Positions 34,371 through 43,391 of a stretch of DNA of 64,000 bases are shown here, piece after piece. The translations under genes and the position numbers were made by a program. Below the pieces are notes generated by a model, which saw only the letters and a program-made list of their open reading frames with translations, searched no databases and was not told the origin of the DNA. Numbering within the stretch: the stretch's first letter is position 1; every line of letters starts with the position of its first letter. The DNA is taken from assembly GCA_016713825.1 (NCBI GenBank), contig JADJOJ010000007.1, forward strand, positions 682,001 to 746,000. The letters run 5' to 3'. Origin of the DNA: Candidatus Leptofilum gracile. GTDB lineage: Bacteria; Chloroflexota; Anaerolineae; Promineifilales; Promineifilaceae.

Positions 34371-34439
34371 TTGGTAATTAAGTAATTAGTAATTGGTAAT
34401 TAACGGCAAATTACTTAATTACCAATTACCCAATTACCC
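34371..34439. repeat. Tandem-heptamer hairpin (GTAATTA/GTAATTG words)
   Basis: GGTAATT, AAGTAATT, AGTAATT, GGTAATT faces AATTACTT, AATTACC, AATTACCC, AATTACCC across ACGGCA. It fills the gap between the two NTPase genes and could uncouple their expression. Confidence 0.8.
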
Positions 34440-34450
34440 AAGTCCAGTCA

Positions 34451-37400
34451 TTAGGTCGTGGATAAAAGCGATCCCAACGGATGTTTACGCGCCACCCAGC
34501 GGCGCAGCAAATCGAAGGAGATGGCATAGGCATAATCTTTGCTGATCAGCGTCGGCTCCCAGCCGTTGGGCTGTGCCAGACGGCGTTGAATCTGCCGCTC
34601 TACAGATACCCGCGTCAGCAGGCGACGCACCTCTAGCTGCTTCAGCGCCATGTTGATGGCATCTTCAGAGTAGCTGGTTTCGCGCAGTCGGGACGAAATT
34701 TCCGCCCGCGACACGTTCTCTTCGCCAATATCGTGGGTACCGGCCAAAGATGCCATTACGAAACGTTCAACGGCCGTACTCTCATTCCAAAGATGCTGCA
34801 AATGGCTGTCATCCTCTTCAATTACCAGATTGATCGTGTCGCGCACGTCCCCTATCGTAATCAACTTACTGCGCCGCCCTTCCAGGTTGGTAGAACTCAC
34901 CAGGCGGTGGCAGATTAGCTGGCTAAAATAAGGTTGCCCACGCGTCGTCAGCCAGATACGATCCACCGCCAAATCATCATACTGAATCATGGGGGCCACT
35001 GGCTCACGAATCAATCGCTCCGTCTCTTCACGACTTAATGAATCAATCTCCCGGCTGATGCCCACGTGGAAAATTATGCTCCAATAATCCTCCACGAGTT
35101 GGTTGGTACCAGCCAAAATAAACGTAATGCGTGCCCGATGCTGCATCAGCGAACGCAAATACGGGAAAACATCATACGATAACCGCCCCCGCTCCACACT
35201 TTCTTGCAGCTGCTCTAGCTCATCAATGATGAGTACCAGCAGCCCTTTGGGCGGCAGCTTTTCTTCAATCTCATCCAAAAACTGGTCAAACTCGCTAAAC
35301 AATGCGCCGTTAGAAGACCAATTTTCGCGCTGCGTAATGGCAATGCCCCGCTTGTGCAAATGGCGAACAATGTGCTGGCTCAGGCGCGCAAAAAATTCTG
35401 GCATTTCACAGCCCGCCAGCCGCTGCAAATCAATGTACACCGGGTAAATCGGGTAGCCTGGGTATTCGCGGATGGTTTTGCCCCGCTTGCCGCCCACCAG
35501 CTGGTACAGCGTGGAGGTCTTGCCCATGCGCCGCTGCCCGTACAAAATGAGCGTGTGCGGCTGTGTCTTGCCCAGCAAATTTTCCTCGATCCACATGAAC
35601 ACATCTTCGCGCCCCTGGTACAAATCTTCAGAAGCGGGGGTGAGCGGCTTGCCCACCACGTACGGATTGTCGATGTGGAAGAGCGAACGCTCTTGCGCCT
35701 GAAAGTTGATTGGCTTTTCGATGAGCTGCCGATATTCGTGGCCGCGCACGTCGTAGTAGGTGGCCCGCAGCGTAAGGCTGGTTTGCTTCTCACGCGGCTG
35801 CAGCCAAAGCGAAACCAGGTATTCCTGCCCTGCATCCAGTGTGCCCACCGACAAAATCGCGGAATCACGTTCAGTCTCATACCCGGTGGAGGGCAGCACT
35901 TCCAGGGTGACGTTTTCTACCAGGCTGCCAAACAGAGGGTTGACCAACCGGGCCAGCACATTGGCCCGGCCGCGGCTCACCACAATATCTTCATGCTCCA
36001 GCTCAAAATCAAGCGACACCATCAGGTCGGAGCCTTCGGTTGAGGTGATTTCGCCTAACTCTTGCAAAATCATGCGCGTAGTGTCGGAGATGGGCCGGTT
36101 GTCGATGGTGCGCAGTCGTTCAATTTCGGCGCGAGTCACCAGCAGGTTTTCGCGGTCTGTAGAAAAGCGCTGGGCGTACCAGTCGAACTCTTCACGGGTC
36201 ACGGGGTGGCGCGGCAGCAGCTCGATTTGAAAAATGCGGAATTCGTAATCTTTGAAGACAAATTCCCGGCGAGAGAATTGCCGCTTGTTCACTGGCTTAA
36301 ATTCATGCACGATGCGGTAATCTTTGGGGTTGCGGATGCCCAGCTCTTCTTGCAGCTCGCGCTGGATGGCGCGGGCAAAGGAGTCGCGGTCGCCTTTTTG
36401 GTTGTCTACCTTGCCGCCTACCAGGTTAAACATGCCCCAGTTGCTGTTCCATTGCAGCAAATATTTGCGGTCCTCGCCGCTGCCAATGGTGATGGCGGCG
36501 AAGGAGCTGCGCTGACGCAGGTTGCTGAGGACTTCGGTGAGTTCAGACGGCCGTTCCCCACTCTCAATCGCCTGCTTACCAGAAACCAACGCGGCACACA
36601 GCGCCAGCCGCTTGGCCCAGGGGGCATCATCCAACCCCTTGAACTTTAGCGCCGCCATACTGTGAAAAAAGACCGCCACCGGAAAATGGTATTTAAACCG
36701 CTCCGGGCTGTACGTCTCGGCAATCTGCCGCAGCGAGTAGAGAAAGTAGAGCAGGTTTTCTGAGTACATGGGGAAGTGGGTGTACAGGTTATCGTACCAC
36801 TCTGGCTGAAAATCACGCAGGTTAGATAAGAAATCTTCGAAGGTGAATTCGGCCGTTTGCAGCAGCACATTTTCCACCAGCAGGGCAAACTGGGTTGCCG
36901 TCGTCTCATCCCATAACCCTTCATCCACCATCTCTTTGTACAGGCGGAACAAAATGTGGGTACGAAACTCTACTTCCAGCTTGGCCAGATCAAAATAAAC
37001 GTGCCCGGGGCGCGCATCAGAAAAGTCGATAAACCAGACGGGCATCTCGTCGCTGACTTCTACCAAAATATTGCTGGTGTTCAAATCCCCATGCACCACC
37101 GGCGATACCTGCGGGATGGGAACAATCATATCCTCGCGGCCAATTTCCCACAGCAAGCAGCGCACGTTGGTAATGGGTGACAAAAAGCGACCGGAGGCAA
37201 ACTCAAACGCATCACTGTCAAAGTCGAAAGTGCTGCCGGTAATCTTTTCAATATTTTCAGCCAGGATCGTCTCCTCCGTGGCCGAGACGCGCCCCCGTAC
37301 GCTGATCCGCTTGCCCCGACGGAAAACCGGATGGGTGAGCATCTGCCGCTGGCACTCCTTGAGCCGAATTTTGAAGCGTAAAATCGGGTGGTTTTTGTCC

Positions 37401-38638
37401 TTGAGCAGGTTAGAGATGGGGTAACGCGAAATCAAATCATCATGGACGTACAGCACACCTTCCTGGGTGTCTAGCTCTGCCACTTCAAAGCCGCGCAGCA
37501 CCACGCTGGGCGTTTCGCCATTGCGCACGGCCCGGTGAATTTGGCGCAAGGCCACGTTACCCGGTACGGCCGAAAGTGTGGTCAGCTCATCGGCAGAAAT
37601 CACAAAATCGGCCTCATTGGCCTGCGGCTCAACCAGCTCTGCATCGACAAGCGTGAGGCTGGGCGGCAGCACGCGGGCGTACAGCGGGGCCCAGTAACGC
37701 AGTTCCGTGTCTGAGCTGCCCGCGTATAGCTGCTCCAGGCTTTGCCGCAGCTGGGCCAACACCTTGTCGATGAGTTCCTTGCGCACCCGATTTTGGTCGC
37801 GCAAAAATTGGGTCAGGGTGATGGCATCTTTGTTGGAACCCGCCAGGGTGTAGCAAGCACCCGCCAGATGCTCGCCGCGAATCATCTTGCCCTGAATTTG
37901 GCCCACCTGCCGGTTGAGGCGGGGCTGAATGAGCCGTTCTTGCTTTTCTTGCACCGCTTCTAGCCGGTCGGCCACATCAATTTTGAGAATGCGCTTGAGC
38001 TGGTGGGCGGGCTTGACGGTGTAAATGCGGGAGCCACTAAACCCTTCGTCCATGCGGAAGATTTGCACCACGTCGCTGCCGGCGAACAGCCGCTTGATGA
38101 TGTACCGTTCTTCGGGGTTTTGGGTGAGCGCTTCCAGGTCGGTATAGCTGAGGCCAGGCTCGATGCGGGGCTTGAGCGTTTCGGTGGCGTATTGGTCGAA
38201 CAGTTCTTGCCAATTGGTAGCCGAAAAAACGTGCTGCTGCACTTGCTCTACCAGGTTTGCCACGTTGCGGGATTCTTTGAGGAAGTGCCAGGTGGCGCCC
38301 GCGCGCATCAGGTAGCGCATACGGTCATCGGCGTTGCTGGTGAAAACGACAATGGGGAGTTTCGGCCGTATTTCACGCGCCTGGGTCATAAACATCATAA
38401 TCTCGGGCAACGAATCTTTATCGGCGTCAATAAAGATGAGGTCGATGTCACGATTAAGGTTTACAACATCTAGCGCCTTGTCGAAGGCGCTCTCAACGTA
38501 AAATTTAAAGATGTGTGTATGAACCAAAACATTGTTGGGGAAAGTTGGCAGTGGGTGAGCATCTTGCTGCTGAGAAAACGCGCCAGCAACGCAAAGTGTT
38601 TTGAGTTTCATGACACCACGGAATAATCCAGATGTCAT
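34451..38638 (-). CDS. Multidomain signalling protein: receiver-like, APH/kinase-like, Nudix, beta-sandwich and AAA ATPase
   Basis: This 1,395-residue protein is the most unusual gene here. Residues about 10-140 look like a receiver (DLIFIDADKDSLP near 71, then KLPIVVFTS, GATWHFLKE). About 200-700 is an aminoglycoside-phosphotransferase/kinase-like domain with VVHGDLNTSNILVE (about 513) and WFIDFSDARPGHVYFDLAKLEVE. About 725-870 is Nudix-like: LVGGKV, then REFAR-like FARAIQRELQEELGI, with two extra residues in the box. About 875-1000 is a beta-sandwich. From 1010 an AAA/STAND ATPase follows, with ILYGQRRMGKTSTLYQL (about 1036), LLVLIIDELEQL (about 1138), FILAGTNQL, and a winged-helix end. GGAGG nine bases before the ATG at 38638 fixes the start. 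The domains are recognisable; their joint function is unknown, and a nucleotide-dependent conflict or stress switch is my inference. Confidence 0.8.
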   Translation of the reverse strand: MTSGLFRGVMKLKTLCVAGAFSQQQDAHPLPTFPNNVLVHTHIFKFYVESAFDKALDVVNLNRDIDLIFIDADKDSLPEIMMFMTQAREIRPKLPIVVFTSNADDRMRYLMRAGATWHFLKESRNVANLVEQVQQHVFSATNWQELFDQYATETLKPRIEPGLSYTDLEALTQNPEERYIIKRLFAGSDVVQIFRMDEGFSGSRIYTVKPAHQLKRILKIDVADRLEAVQEKQERLIQPRLNRQVGQIQGKMIRGEHLAGACYTLAGSNKDAITLTQFLRDQNRVRKELIDKVLAQLRQSLEQLYAGSSDTELRYWAPLYARVLPPSLTLVDAELVEPQANEADFVISADELTTLSAVPGNVALRQIHRAVRNGETPSVVLRGFEVAELDTQEGVLYVHDDLISRYPISNLLKDKNHPILRFKIRLKECQRQMLTHPVFRRGKRISVRGRVSATEETILAENIEKITGSTFDFDSDAFEFASGRFLSPITNVRCLLWEIGREDMIVPIPQVSPVVHGDLNTSNILVEVSDEMPVWFIDFSDARPGHVYFDLAKLEVEFRTHILFRLYKEMVDEGLWDETTATQFALLVENVLLQTAEFTFEDFLSNLRDFQPEWYDNLYTHFPMYSENLLYFLYSLRQIAETYSPERFKYHFPVAVFFHSMAALKFKGLDDAPWAKRLALCAALVSGKQAIESGERPSELTEVLSNLRQRSSFAAITIGSGEDRKYLLQWNSNWGMFNLVGGKVDNQKGDRDSFARAIQRELQEELGIRNPKDYRIVHEFKPVNKRQFSRREFVFKDYEFRIFQIELLPRHPVTREEFDWYAQRFSTDRENLLVTRAEIERLRTIDNRPISDTTRMILQELGEITSTEGSDLMVSLDFELEHEDIVVSRGRANVLARLVNPLFGSLVENVTLEVLPSTGYETERDSAILSVGTLDAGQEYLVSLWLQPREKQTSLTLRATYYDVRGHEYRQLIEKPINFQAQERSLFHIDNPYVVGKPLTPASEDLYQGREDVFMWIEENLLGKTQPHTLILYGQRRMGKTSTLYQLVGGKRGKTIREYPGYPIYPVYIDLQRLAGCEMPEFFARLSQHIVRHLHKRGIAITQRENWSSNGALFSEFDQFLDEIEEKLPPKGLLVLIIDELEQLQESVERGRLSYDVFPYLRSLMQHRARITFILAGTNQLVEDYWSIIFHVGISREIDSLSREETERLIREPVAPMIQYDDLAVDRIWLTTRGQPYFSQLICHRLVSSTNLEGRRSKLITIGDVRDTINLVIEEDDSHLQHLWNESTAVERFVMASLAGTHDIGEENVSRAEISSRLRETSYSEDAINMALKQLEVRRLLTRVSVERQIQRRLAQPNGWEPTLISKDYAYAISFDLLRRWVARKHPLGSLLSTT

Positions 38639-38998
38639 TATTCTTATCCTCCTAGCTGGTCACCAACAGTAGCGGCCGGTTACCCTGGTATGCAGATCCA
38701 TTGGGTGGTAACAGGTCCAATGGGGCAAGGCTGAAGACCCATTAGATTTTGCGGCAAACGGCTTTAGGGTACGGCCGTTTCTCTTTTCAGCAGAACGCTC
38801 TATTCAGTTAGGCACTACTCGGTGAACATACCTTAATAATTGCTTTCCATTATGCACAGTACTATGAGAAATGCATAGTTCACATAATGAGAAGTTGGTA
38901 CTACCCACCACCAGGGGTCATAGGCAATGGGTACCAGTTTTGGGGCAAAATTGTAAGTACTGGCCGTTTTGTATGGTTGACAAGGCGATTGGGCGGCA
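38639..38998. other. 360-bp gene-free region upstream of the kinase/Nudix/AAA gene
   Basis: It contains the GGAGG site of the downstream gene, an imperfect hairpin (CCATTGG at 38699 with CCAATGG at 38719), one ACGGCCGT at 38772, and an A+T-rich stretch (about 38830-38890) that is the most likely promoter zone. I find no gene in it. Confidence 0.5.
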
Positions 38999-40144
38999 CT
39001 ACGGCGTGGTGAGCAGCCGTTGATAAATGGCCAGCAGCTGCTCGGCAGATTTTTGCCAGGAAAAGTGGCGCGCCTGCGCCTGCCCGGCCTGCACCATTTG
39101 GGCACGCAGGGCGTGGTTCGTCAGCAGTTGCTGCATGGTAGCTGTCCAGGCTGGCTGGTCTTGGGGTGCCAGCTGGTGGGCGGCCGCACCAGCCACTTCA
39201 GGCAATGAGGAGCTGTTGGAGGTGAGTACGGCCGTTCCGCACCCCATCGCTTCTAACAAGGGCAAGCCAAATCCTTCATACAAACTGGGGAACACAAACA
39301 GGTCGGCGGCGCTGTACAGCGTGGGCAAATCGGCGTCATCTACAAAGCCGATAAAGTGAACCCGGCCGGTTAGCCCTTGCCGCTCAACTTCAGCCAGCAT
39401 CTCGTCGTACAGCCACCCTTTGCCGCCGGAAATAACCAGGTGGTGGGGCAGGTTATCGGCCAGCGGGGCAAAGGCGCGGATGAGCATCTGGTAATTTTTG
39501 CGGGGCTGAAGGGTGCCCACGCTGAGGATGTAGGGGAAATTTTGGAGATGGTATTTTTGGCGAACGGCCGTAACCATTCCCACATCCGCCACTGGCTGAA
39601 ACCGCTCATGCACGCCGCTGTACAAAACTGTCACCTTGTCATCCGGCACCTGCCAAATTTTGAGCAAATCTTGCCGCGTCGCCTCTGAATCGGCCAGGAT
39701 GTGCGTGGCCCGGCCAATGGACCAGGGCACGACCTGGTTGAGGTAGCTCACCAGCTGTGCCGGGAAGACGTGGGGGTAATGGACAAAGGAAAGATCGTGG
39801 ACGGTGAGGAGGGTGGGGATACGGCCGTTTACCGGCGGCAGCACAAAATCGGGCGAATGAAACAGATCTAGCTGCCCCGTGACCCACTGCACCGGCAGCG
39901 GCAGCCGCAGACGATACCAGAGCCGATACAGCCAACGCTCATCCAGCGGCGCTGGCTGGTGATTAAAGTTCTTTGTTTGGGGCAACGGTTCGGGAACAGG
40001 CAGTTGGACTGGCGGCTTCGCCGAAAACAAGCGGTAGCTGTTTTGCTCATCGACCGTGGCCAGCGCCTGAACCAGTTCACGCGTGTAGCGGCCAATCCCC
40101 CCGCCCTGCGTCAGCGCTGATGTCACGTCGATGCCAATGATCAT
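38999..40144 (-). CDS. Family 4 glycosyltransferase
   Basis: The 381-residue cytosolic or membrane-associated enzyme transfers a sugar from a nucleotide sugar during surface polysaccharide assembly. It opens with MIIGIDVTSALTQGGGIGRYTREL (acceptor-domain glycine loop), continues with LLTVHDLSFVHYP and ADSEATRQDL, and has the donor-side motifs LSVGTLQPRKNY and LYEGFGLPLLEAMGCGTAV (the EX7E motif), as in mannosyl- or rhamnosyltransferases of GT4. The ATG at 40144 lacks a good ribosome site; the upstream frame runs through a repeat. It is last in the minus-strand polysaccharide cluster. Confidence 0.92.
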   Translation of the reverse strand: MIIGIDVTSALTQGGGIGRYTRELVQALATVDEQNSYRLFSAKPPVQLPVPEPLPQTKNFNHQPAPLDERWLYRLWYRLRLPLPVQWVTGQLDLFHSPDFVLPPVNGRIPTLLTVHDLSFVHYPHVFPAQLVSYLNQVVPWSIGRATHILADSEATRQDLLKIWQVPDDKVTVLYSGVHERFQPVADVGMVTAVRQKYHLQNFPYILSVGTLQPRKNYQMLIRAFAPLADNLPHHLVISGGKGWLYDEMLAEVERQGLTGRVHFIGFVDDADLPTLYSAADLFVFPSLYEGFGLPLLEAMGCGTAVLTSNSSSLPEVAGAAAHQLAPQDQPAWTATMQQLLTNHALRAQMVQAGQAQARHFSWQKSAEQLLAIYQRLLTTP

Positions 40145-40155
40145 GATTAAAGACC

Positions 40156-40226
40156 ATGAAGCGCGAAACGTGAGGCGTGACGCAACCTTGGGGTTGCCCA
40201 TCACGCTTCACGCCTCATGCTTCACT
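40156..40226. repeat. Tandem-heptamer hairpin (CGTGAGG/CACGCTT words) with inner GCAACC hairpin
   Basis: GAAGCGCGAAACGTGAGGCG faces CGCCTCATGCTTCAC-type sequence around an inner GCAACC/GGTTGC stem. It spans the GtrA stop codon and the gap before the glycosyltransferase start. Confidence 0.75.
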
Positions 40227-40779
40227 AGTTAACGTCGTTGTACGTCCAGTACCGGTTCACAAAAAAGTTCCAGAACATCACCACCAGCACCGCCAGAATC
40301 AGCGCCATGTTGTCGCCAATGCGCTCGCTGTAAGGTTCCAGGGCGGAGATATTGGCTACCAGGTTAGAAAATGGCGTATGCGTGAAGTAGACAATCGGTA
40401 CACGAATCAGAATGCCTGCTACACTGACGAGGGTAAACAACGCCAACTGCCGACGCACCGATCGAGTACGAGAATCTGGATAAGTCCAATAGCGATTCCA
40501 CAAGAAATTGCTAATGATGGCGGCAACAAATGACAATGTAGAAGCCAGCATGCGCGCCAGTGAAATCGTTTGGGCGTCTGTCAGCCCTAGGCCTACAAAA
40601 AAGTCATGCAGGAAGGTACCGTTGGCCAGCAGCAGCTCAAACGGCCGTAACGTCAAATTAAAAATACCAAAATCAACAATAAAGCCAATGGCCCCAACGA
40701 CAGCAAACTTGAAGAAGCGTTCTGCCTCTCGTTCGTTCACGCCAAATCGGCCAGCGACTCCGGTAAAAATTGAAACCAT
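40225..40779 (-). CDS. GtrA-family membrane protein
   Basis: This 184-residue protein has four hydrophobic segments: FFKFAVVGAIGFIVDFGIFNLTL, TISLARMLASTLSFVAAIISNFLWNRYWTYPD, LFTLVSVAGILIRVPIVYF, and MALILAVLVVMFWNFFVNRYWTYND. The two NxxWNRYWT(Y/F) motifs are the signature of GtrA/DPMS-type proteins, which help move or use lipid-linked sugars in cell-wall and O-antigen modification. The start at 40779 has GAGG upstream. It sits between a glycosyltransferase and an O-antigen ligase. Confidence 0.92.
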   Translation of the reverse strand: MVSIFTGVAGRFGVNEREAERFFKFAVVGAIGFIVDFGIFNLTLRPFELLLANGTFLHDFFVGLGLTDAQTISLARMLASTLSFVAAIISNFLWNRYWTYPDSRTRSVRRQLALFTLVSVAGILIRVPIVYFTHTPFSNLVANISALEPYSERIGDNMALILAVLVVMFWNFFVNRYWTYNDVN

Positions 40780-40805
40780 GCTAATCCTCACAACAAAAAA
40801 TTCTT

Positions 40806-40870
40806 TTACCACAAAGGACGCCAGGCACGCAAAGCCCTTCTGTCTCAGCGTTCTTGGCGCTCTTTGCGGT
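40806..40870. repeat. Period-9 repeat (CGCAAAG / CTTTGCG words) overlapping a gene end
   Basis: CCACAAAGGACGCCAGGCAC, then GCAAAGCCC, faces AGCGTTCTTGGCGCTCTTTG. It includes the last codons of the O-antigen ligase (KLNRKERQER), so the protein tail is encoded by the repeat. Confidence 0.7.
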
Positions 40871-42368
40871 TCAACTTTGTTTCATCCAACAGCTGAAGCA
40901 GGCCAAACAGCGCGCCCAGCTGGATGTAAATATTATTCACATACAGCTTATCGACCAAATGGTGCACCGTCAGGGCCGTCCAGACGCCCAGCAAGCCCAG
41001 CGCCACACCCCGCTGCCAGCCCTCGCTGCGCCGAATGACGCGGATGGTTTGCCAGAAAACGGCCGTCCACACCCCCAAATACGCCAGCAAGCCCACTACG
41101 CCGGTCTCTGCCAGCAGGTTCAAATAATAGTTGTGGGCATGCCCCAGCGGGTATGGCCAGTTGAGGAGTGCATAATCGGCATAGGCAGGCTCGTAATTGC
41201 CAAAGCCCACGCCCAACCACGGCTGGTCTTGAGCCATCTCTAGCGCCGCCTGCCAATGAGCCAGCCGCTCTAACACCGCATAATTCTCATCCGTAATATC
41301 CTCGCCGCGCACGTCGCCAAAGCGCAAATCTTCGCTGAAGCTGGTGATGCGCTCGCTAATCGAAGCGGGCACCAGCCCCACCTGCATGCCGCCCAGCAGC
41401 AGCAGCCCACCCAACGCCAGCAGCAAGCCGCCCTGCCACAGCTTGCGCGGCCAAAACAGCAGCATAACGGCCGTTGCCACCGCCAAACTTAACCACGCCC
41501 CCCGGCTCCAGGAGGCGATCACTGCCGCCAGCGCAATGCCGGTTACAAAAATCACAGCTAAAAACGGTAGCCAGTTAGGAGATTGGCGATCGGAGATTGG
41601 AGATTGACGCCTTTTAATCTCCAATCTCCAATCTCTAAGCTCCCACAGATAACTTAGCAAAATGCCTAGCCCAAGTACGGCCGTAAAATTCACAAACCCA
41701 CCAAACGGATTCGGCTGGTTAAAGGTGCCGTACGCCCGGTAAAAGCGACCCAGCACCAAAAAATGCTCTGGCCCGTTTGGTTGGATAGCAAACTGGTAGA
41801 GACCCAACACCGCCTGGCTTAATCCAGCAGCAAACAGCGCCACCAGCAGCCAGAGTAGCGGCCTACCCCCATGCCGCGCCCGCCACACCTGCACCCGGTC
41901 TACCACCAGCAGCATAATCGCCAGCATCTCCAGCCACTTTAGCAGTTCACGCAGGCCAAAATTGTAAGACGGGGCATCCAGAATGGAAACGGCCGTAACC
42001 CCCACAAACAGCGCCAGCGGCACCGCCAAAACCGTGCGCGGCACAAACAGCCGCCGGTCGCGCAGGGCGTGCGCCAGCCAGGCGAGCAAGCTTAGCAGCA
42101 GGTAAAGTTGCCCGCTGTCCAGCAGCCCCGTCTCAACCGCCCCCAGCGGCCCGGTGAGCAAAGCCACAAACAGCCCGGCCATTGGCTCGATGAGAATTAG
42201 GATGAGTACGGCCGTTCGCAACAACAACATGCCCCCATCTGCTGGCGAAAGCTGCGTCAGCAGGCCACCAACCAGCACAGCCAGCAGCACAAATCCGGCT
42301 GGCTGCCATACTGATGGACCAGCCAGCCGGTAGAAAATGTGGGGGGGATACGGCCGTAATCGCTGCAA
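40845..42368 (-). CDS. O-antigen ligase / polymerase (Wzy_C family) membrane protein
   Basis: The 507-residue protein has about 11-12 hydrophobic segments and the Wzy_C hallmarks: GTFNQPNPFGGFVNF, IASWSRGAWLSLAVA, and DQPWLGVGFGNYEP followed by LGHAHNYYLNLLAETGVVGLLAY, whose His is in the periplasmic loop. Such proteins polymerise or ligate polysaccharide on the outer face of the membrane. The start is a TTG (42368) with only AAGAG upstream. Residues about 243-265 (RDWRLEIKRRQSPISDRQSP) come from an in-frame tandem-word hairpin between two helices, and the C-terminus runs into another repeat. It is the second such ligase in the window. Confidence 0.9.
   Translation of the reverse strand: MQRLRPYPPHIFYRLAGPSVWQPAGFVLLAVLVGGLLTQLSPADGGMLLLRTAVLILILIEPMAGLFVALLTGPLGAVETGLLDSGQLYLLLSLLAWLAHALRDRRLFVPRTVLAVPLALFVGVTAVSILDAPSYNFGLRELLKWLEMLAIMLLVVDRVQVWRARHGGRPLLWLLVALFAAGLSQAVLGLYQFAIQPNGPEHFLVLGRFYRAYGTFNQPNPFGGFVNFTAVLGLGILLSYLWELRDWRLEIKRRQSPISDRQSPNWLPFLAVIFVTGIALAAVIASWSRGAWLSLAVATAVMLLFWPRKLWQGGLLLALGGLLLLGGMQVGLVPASISERITSFSEDLRFGDVRGEDITDENYAVLERLAHWQAALEMAQDQPWLGVGFGNYEPAYADYALLNWPYPLGHAHNYYLNLLAETGVVGLLAYLGVWTAVFWQTIRVIRRSEGWQRGVALGLLGVWTALTVHHLVDKLYVNNIYIQLGALFGLLQLLDETKLNRKERQER
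41577..41638. repeat. Tandem-heptamer hairpin inside a coding region (GGAGATT words)
   Basis: GATTGGCGATCGGAGATTGG then AGATTGA faces AATCTCCAATCTCCAATCTC. It is read in frame without a stop in the O-antigen ligase gene. The same word forms the intergenic hairpin at 44831. Confidence 0.85.
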
Positions 42369-42449
42369 AACAATCTCTTGCGAGACCTGTCTGGTTTTTT
42401 CAACTGTAACGCTTTACAACTGCAAAACCAGACCGGTCCGATTGCTAAA

Positions 42450-43391
42450 TCAAACCTTGTCGCGGAAGAAATCCAAAGTCTTGGCCAAACCTTCTGCCAA
42501 CGTCACCTTTGGCTCCCAGCCCAGCACCGCTTTTGCCTTGGTAATGTCTGGGCGACGCTGCTTGGGATCATCCGTAAAGCGGTCATCCTTCGGCTGCACA
42601 AACACAATTTCCGATTCACTCTTGGCAGTCTCAATCACCGCACGGGCAAACTCCACAATCGTCATCTCATTAGGATTGCCAATATTCACCGGCAAATCTT
42701 CATCGGAGTGCAGCAGGCGGTAAATGCCATCCACCAAATCGCTGTAATATTGGAAGGCGCGTGTTTGGCTGCCGTCGCCATACACCGTGATAGGCTGGTT
42801 GGTAAGCGCCTGGTGGATGAAGTTGGGCACCACACGACCGTCATTTAGCCGCATGCGGGGGCCATAGGTGTTAAAAATACGCACGATGCGCGTTTCCAGG
42901 CCATGATACCGCTGGTAAGCCAGGGTCATCGCCTCGGCAAACCGCTTGGCCTCGTCATACACACCGCGTGGCCCGATGGGGTTCACATTGCCCCAGTACG
43001 TTTCTGGCTGCGGGTTCACCTGCGGGTCGCCGTACACCTCGGAAGTAGAGGCCAACAGGTAGCGAGCGCCTTTCACCTTGGCCAGGCCCAACGTGTTGTG
43101 CGTGCCCAAAGAGCCAACTTTCAGCGTAGGGATGGGATGTTCCAGGTAATCATTTGGGCTGGCGGGCGAGGCAAAATGGAGCACCGCATCGATCTCACCA
43201 GGGACGTAAATGTAGTTGCTAACATCATGTTTGATAAAGCTAAAACGCTCGTGCCCCATCAGGTGGGCAATGTTGTCCATGTTGCCGGTGATTAAATTAT
43301 CCATCCCAACAACGGTATGCCCTTCAGATATAAAACGGTCAGAAAGATGAGAACCAAGAAAGCCAGCTGCTCCAGTAATTAAAACGCGCAT
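42450..43391 (-). CDS. UDP-glucuronate decarboxylase / NAD-dependent sugar-nucleotide epimerase
   Basis: This 313-residue short-chain dehydrogenase has VLITGAAGFLGSHLSDRF (NAD-binding GXXGXXG), VLHFASPASPNDYLEHP, STSEVYGDP, the catalytic YDEAK pair and DDPKQRRPDITKAKAVLGWEP. The ASPASP and YxEAKR segments are closest to UDP-xylose synthases (UXS), which convert UDP-glucuronate to UDP-xylose for surface glycans. AAGGAG lies five bases before the ATG at 43391 and two before the ATG at 43394; I prefer 43391. It heads the polysaccharide cluster. Confidence 0.9.
   Translation of the reverse strand: MRVLITGAAGFLGSHLSDRFISEGHTVVGMDNLITGNMDNIAHLMGHERFSFIKHDVSNYIYVPGEIDAVLHFASPASPNDYLEHPIPTLKVGSLGTHNTLGLAKVKGARYLLASTSEVYGDPQVNPQPETYWGNVNPIGPRGVYDEAKRFAEAMTLAYQRYHGLETRIVRIFNTYGPRMRLNDGRVVPNFIHQALTNQPITVYGDGSQTRAFQYYSDLVDGIYRLLHSDEDLPVNIGNPNEMTIVEFARAVIETAKSESEIVFVQPKDDRFTDDPKQRRPDITKAKAVLGWEPKVTLAEGLAKTLDFFRDKV

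Noticed and set aside
38833..39105. 90-codon minus-strand frame upstream of the kinase/Nudix/AAA gene
   Set aside because: It overlaps the end of the glycosyltransferase gene in another frame, lacks a ribosome site and shows no recognisable features.
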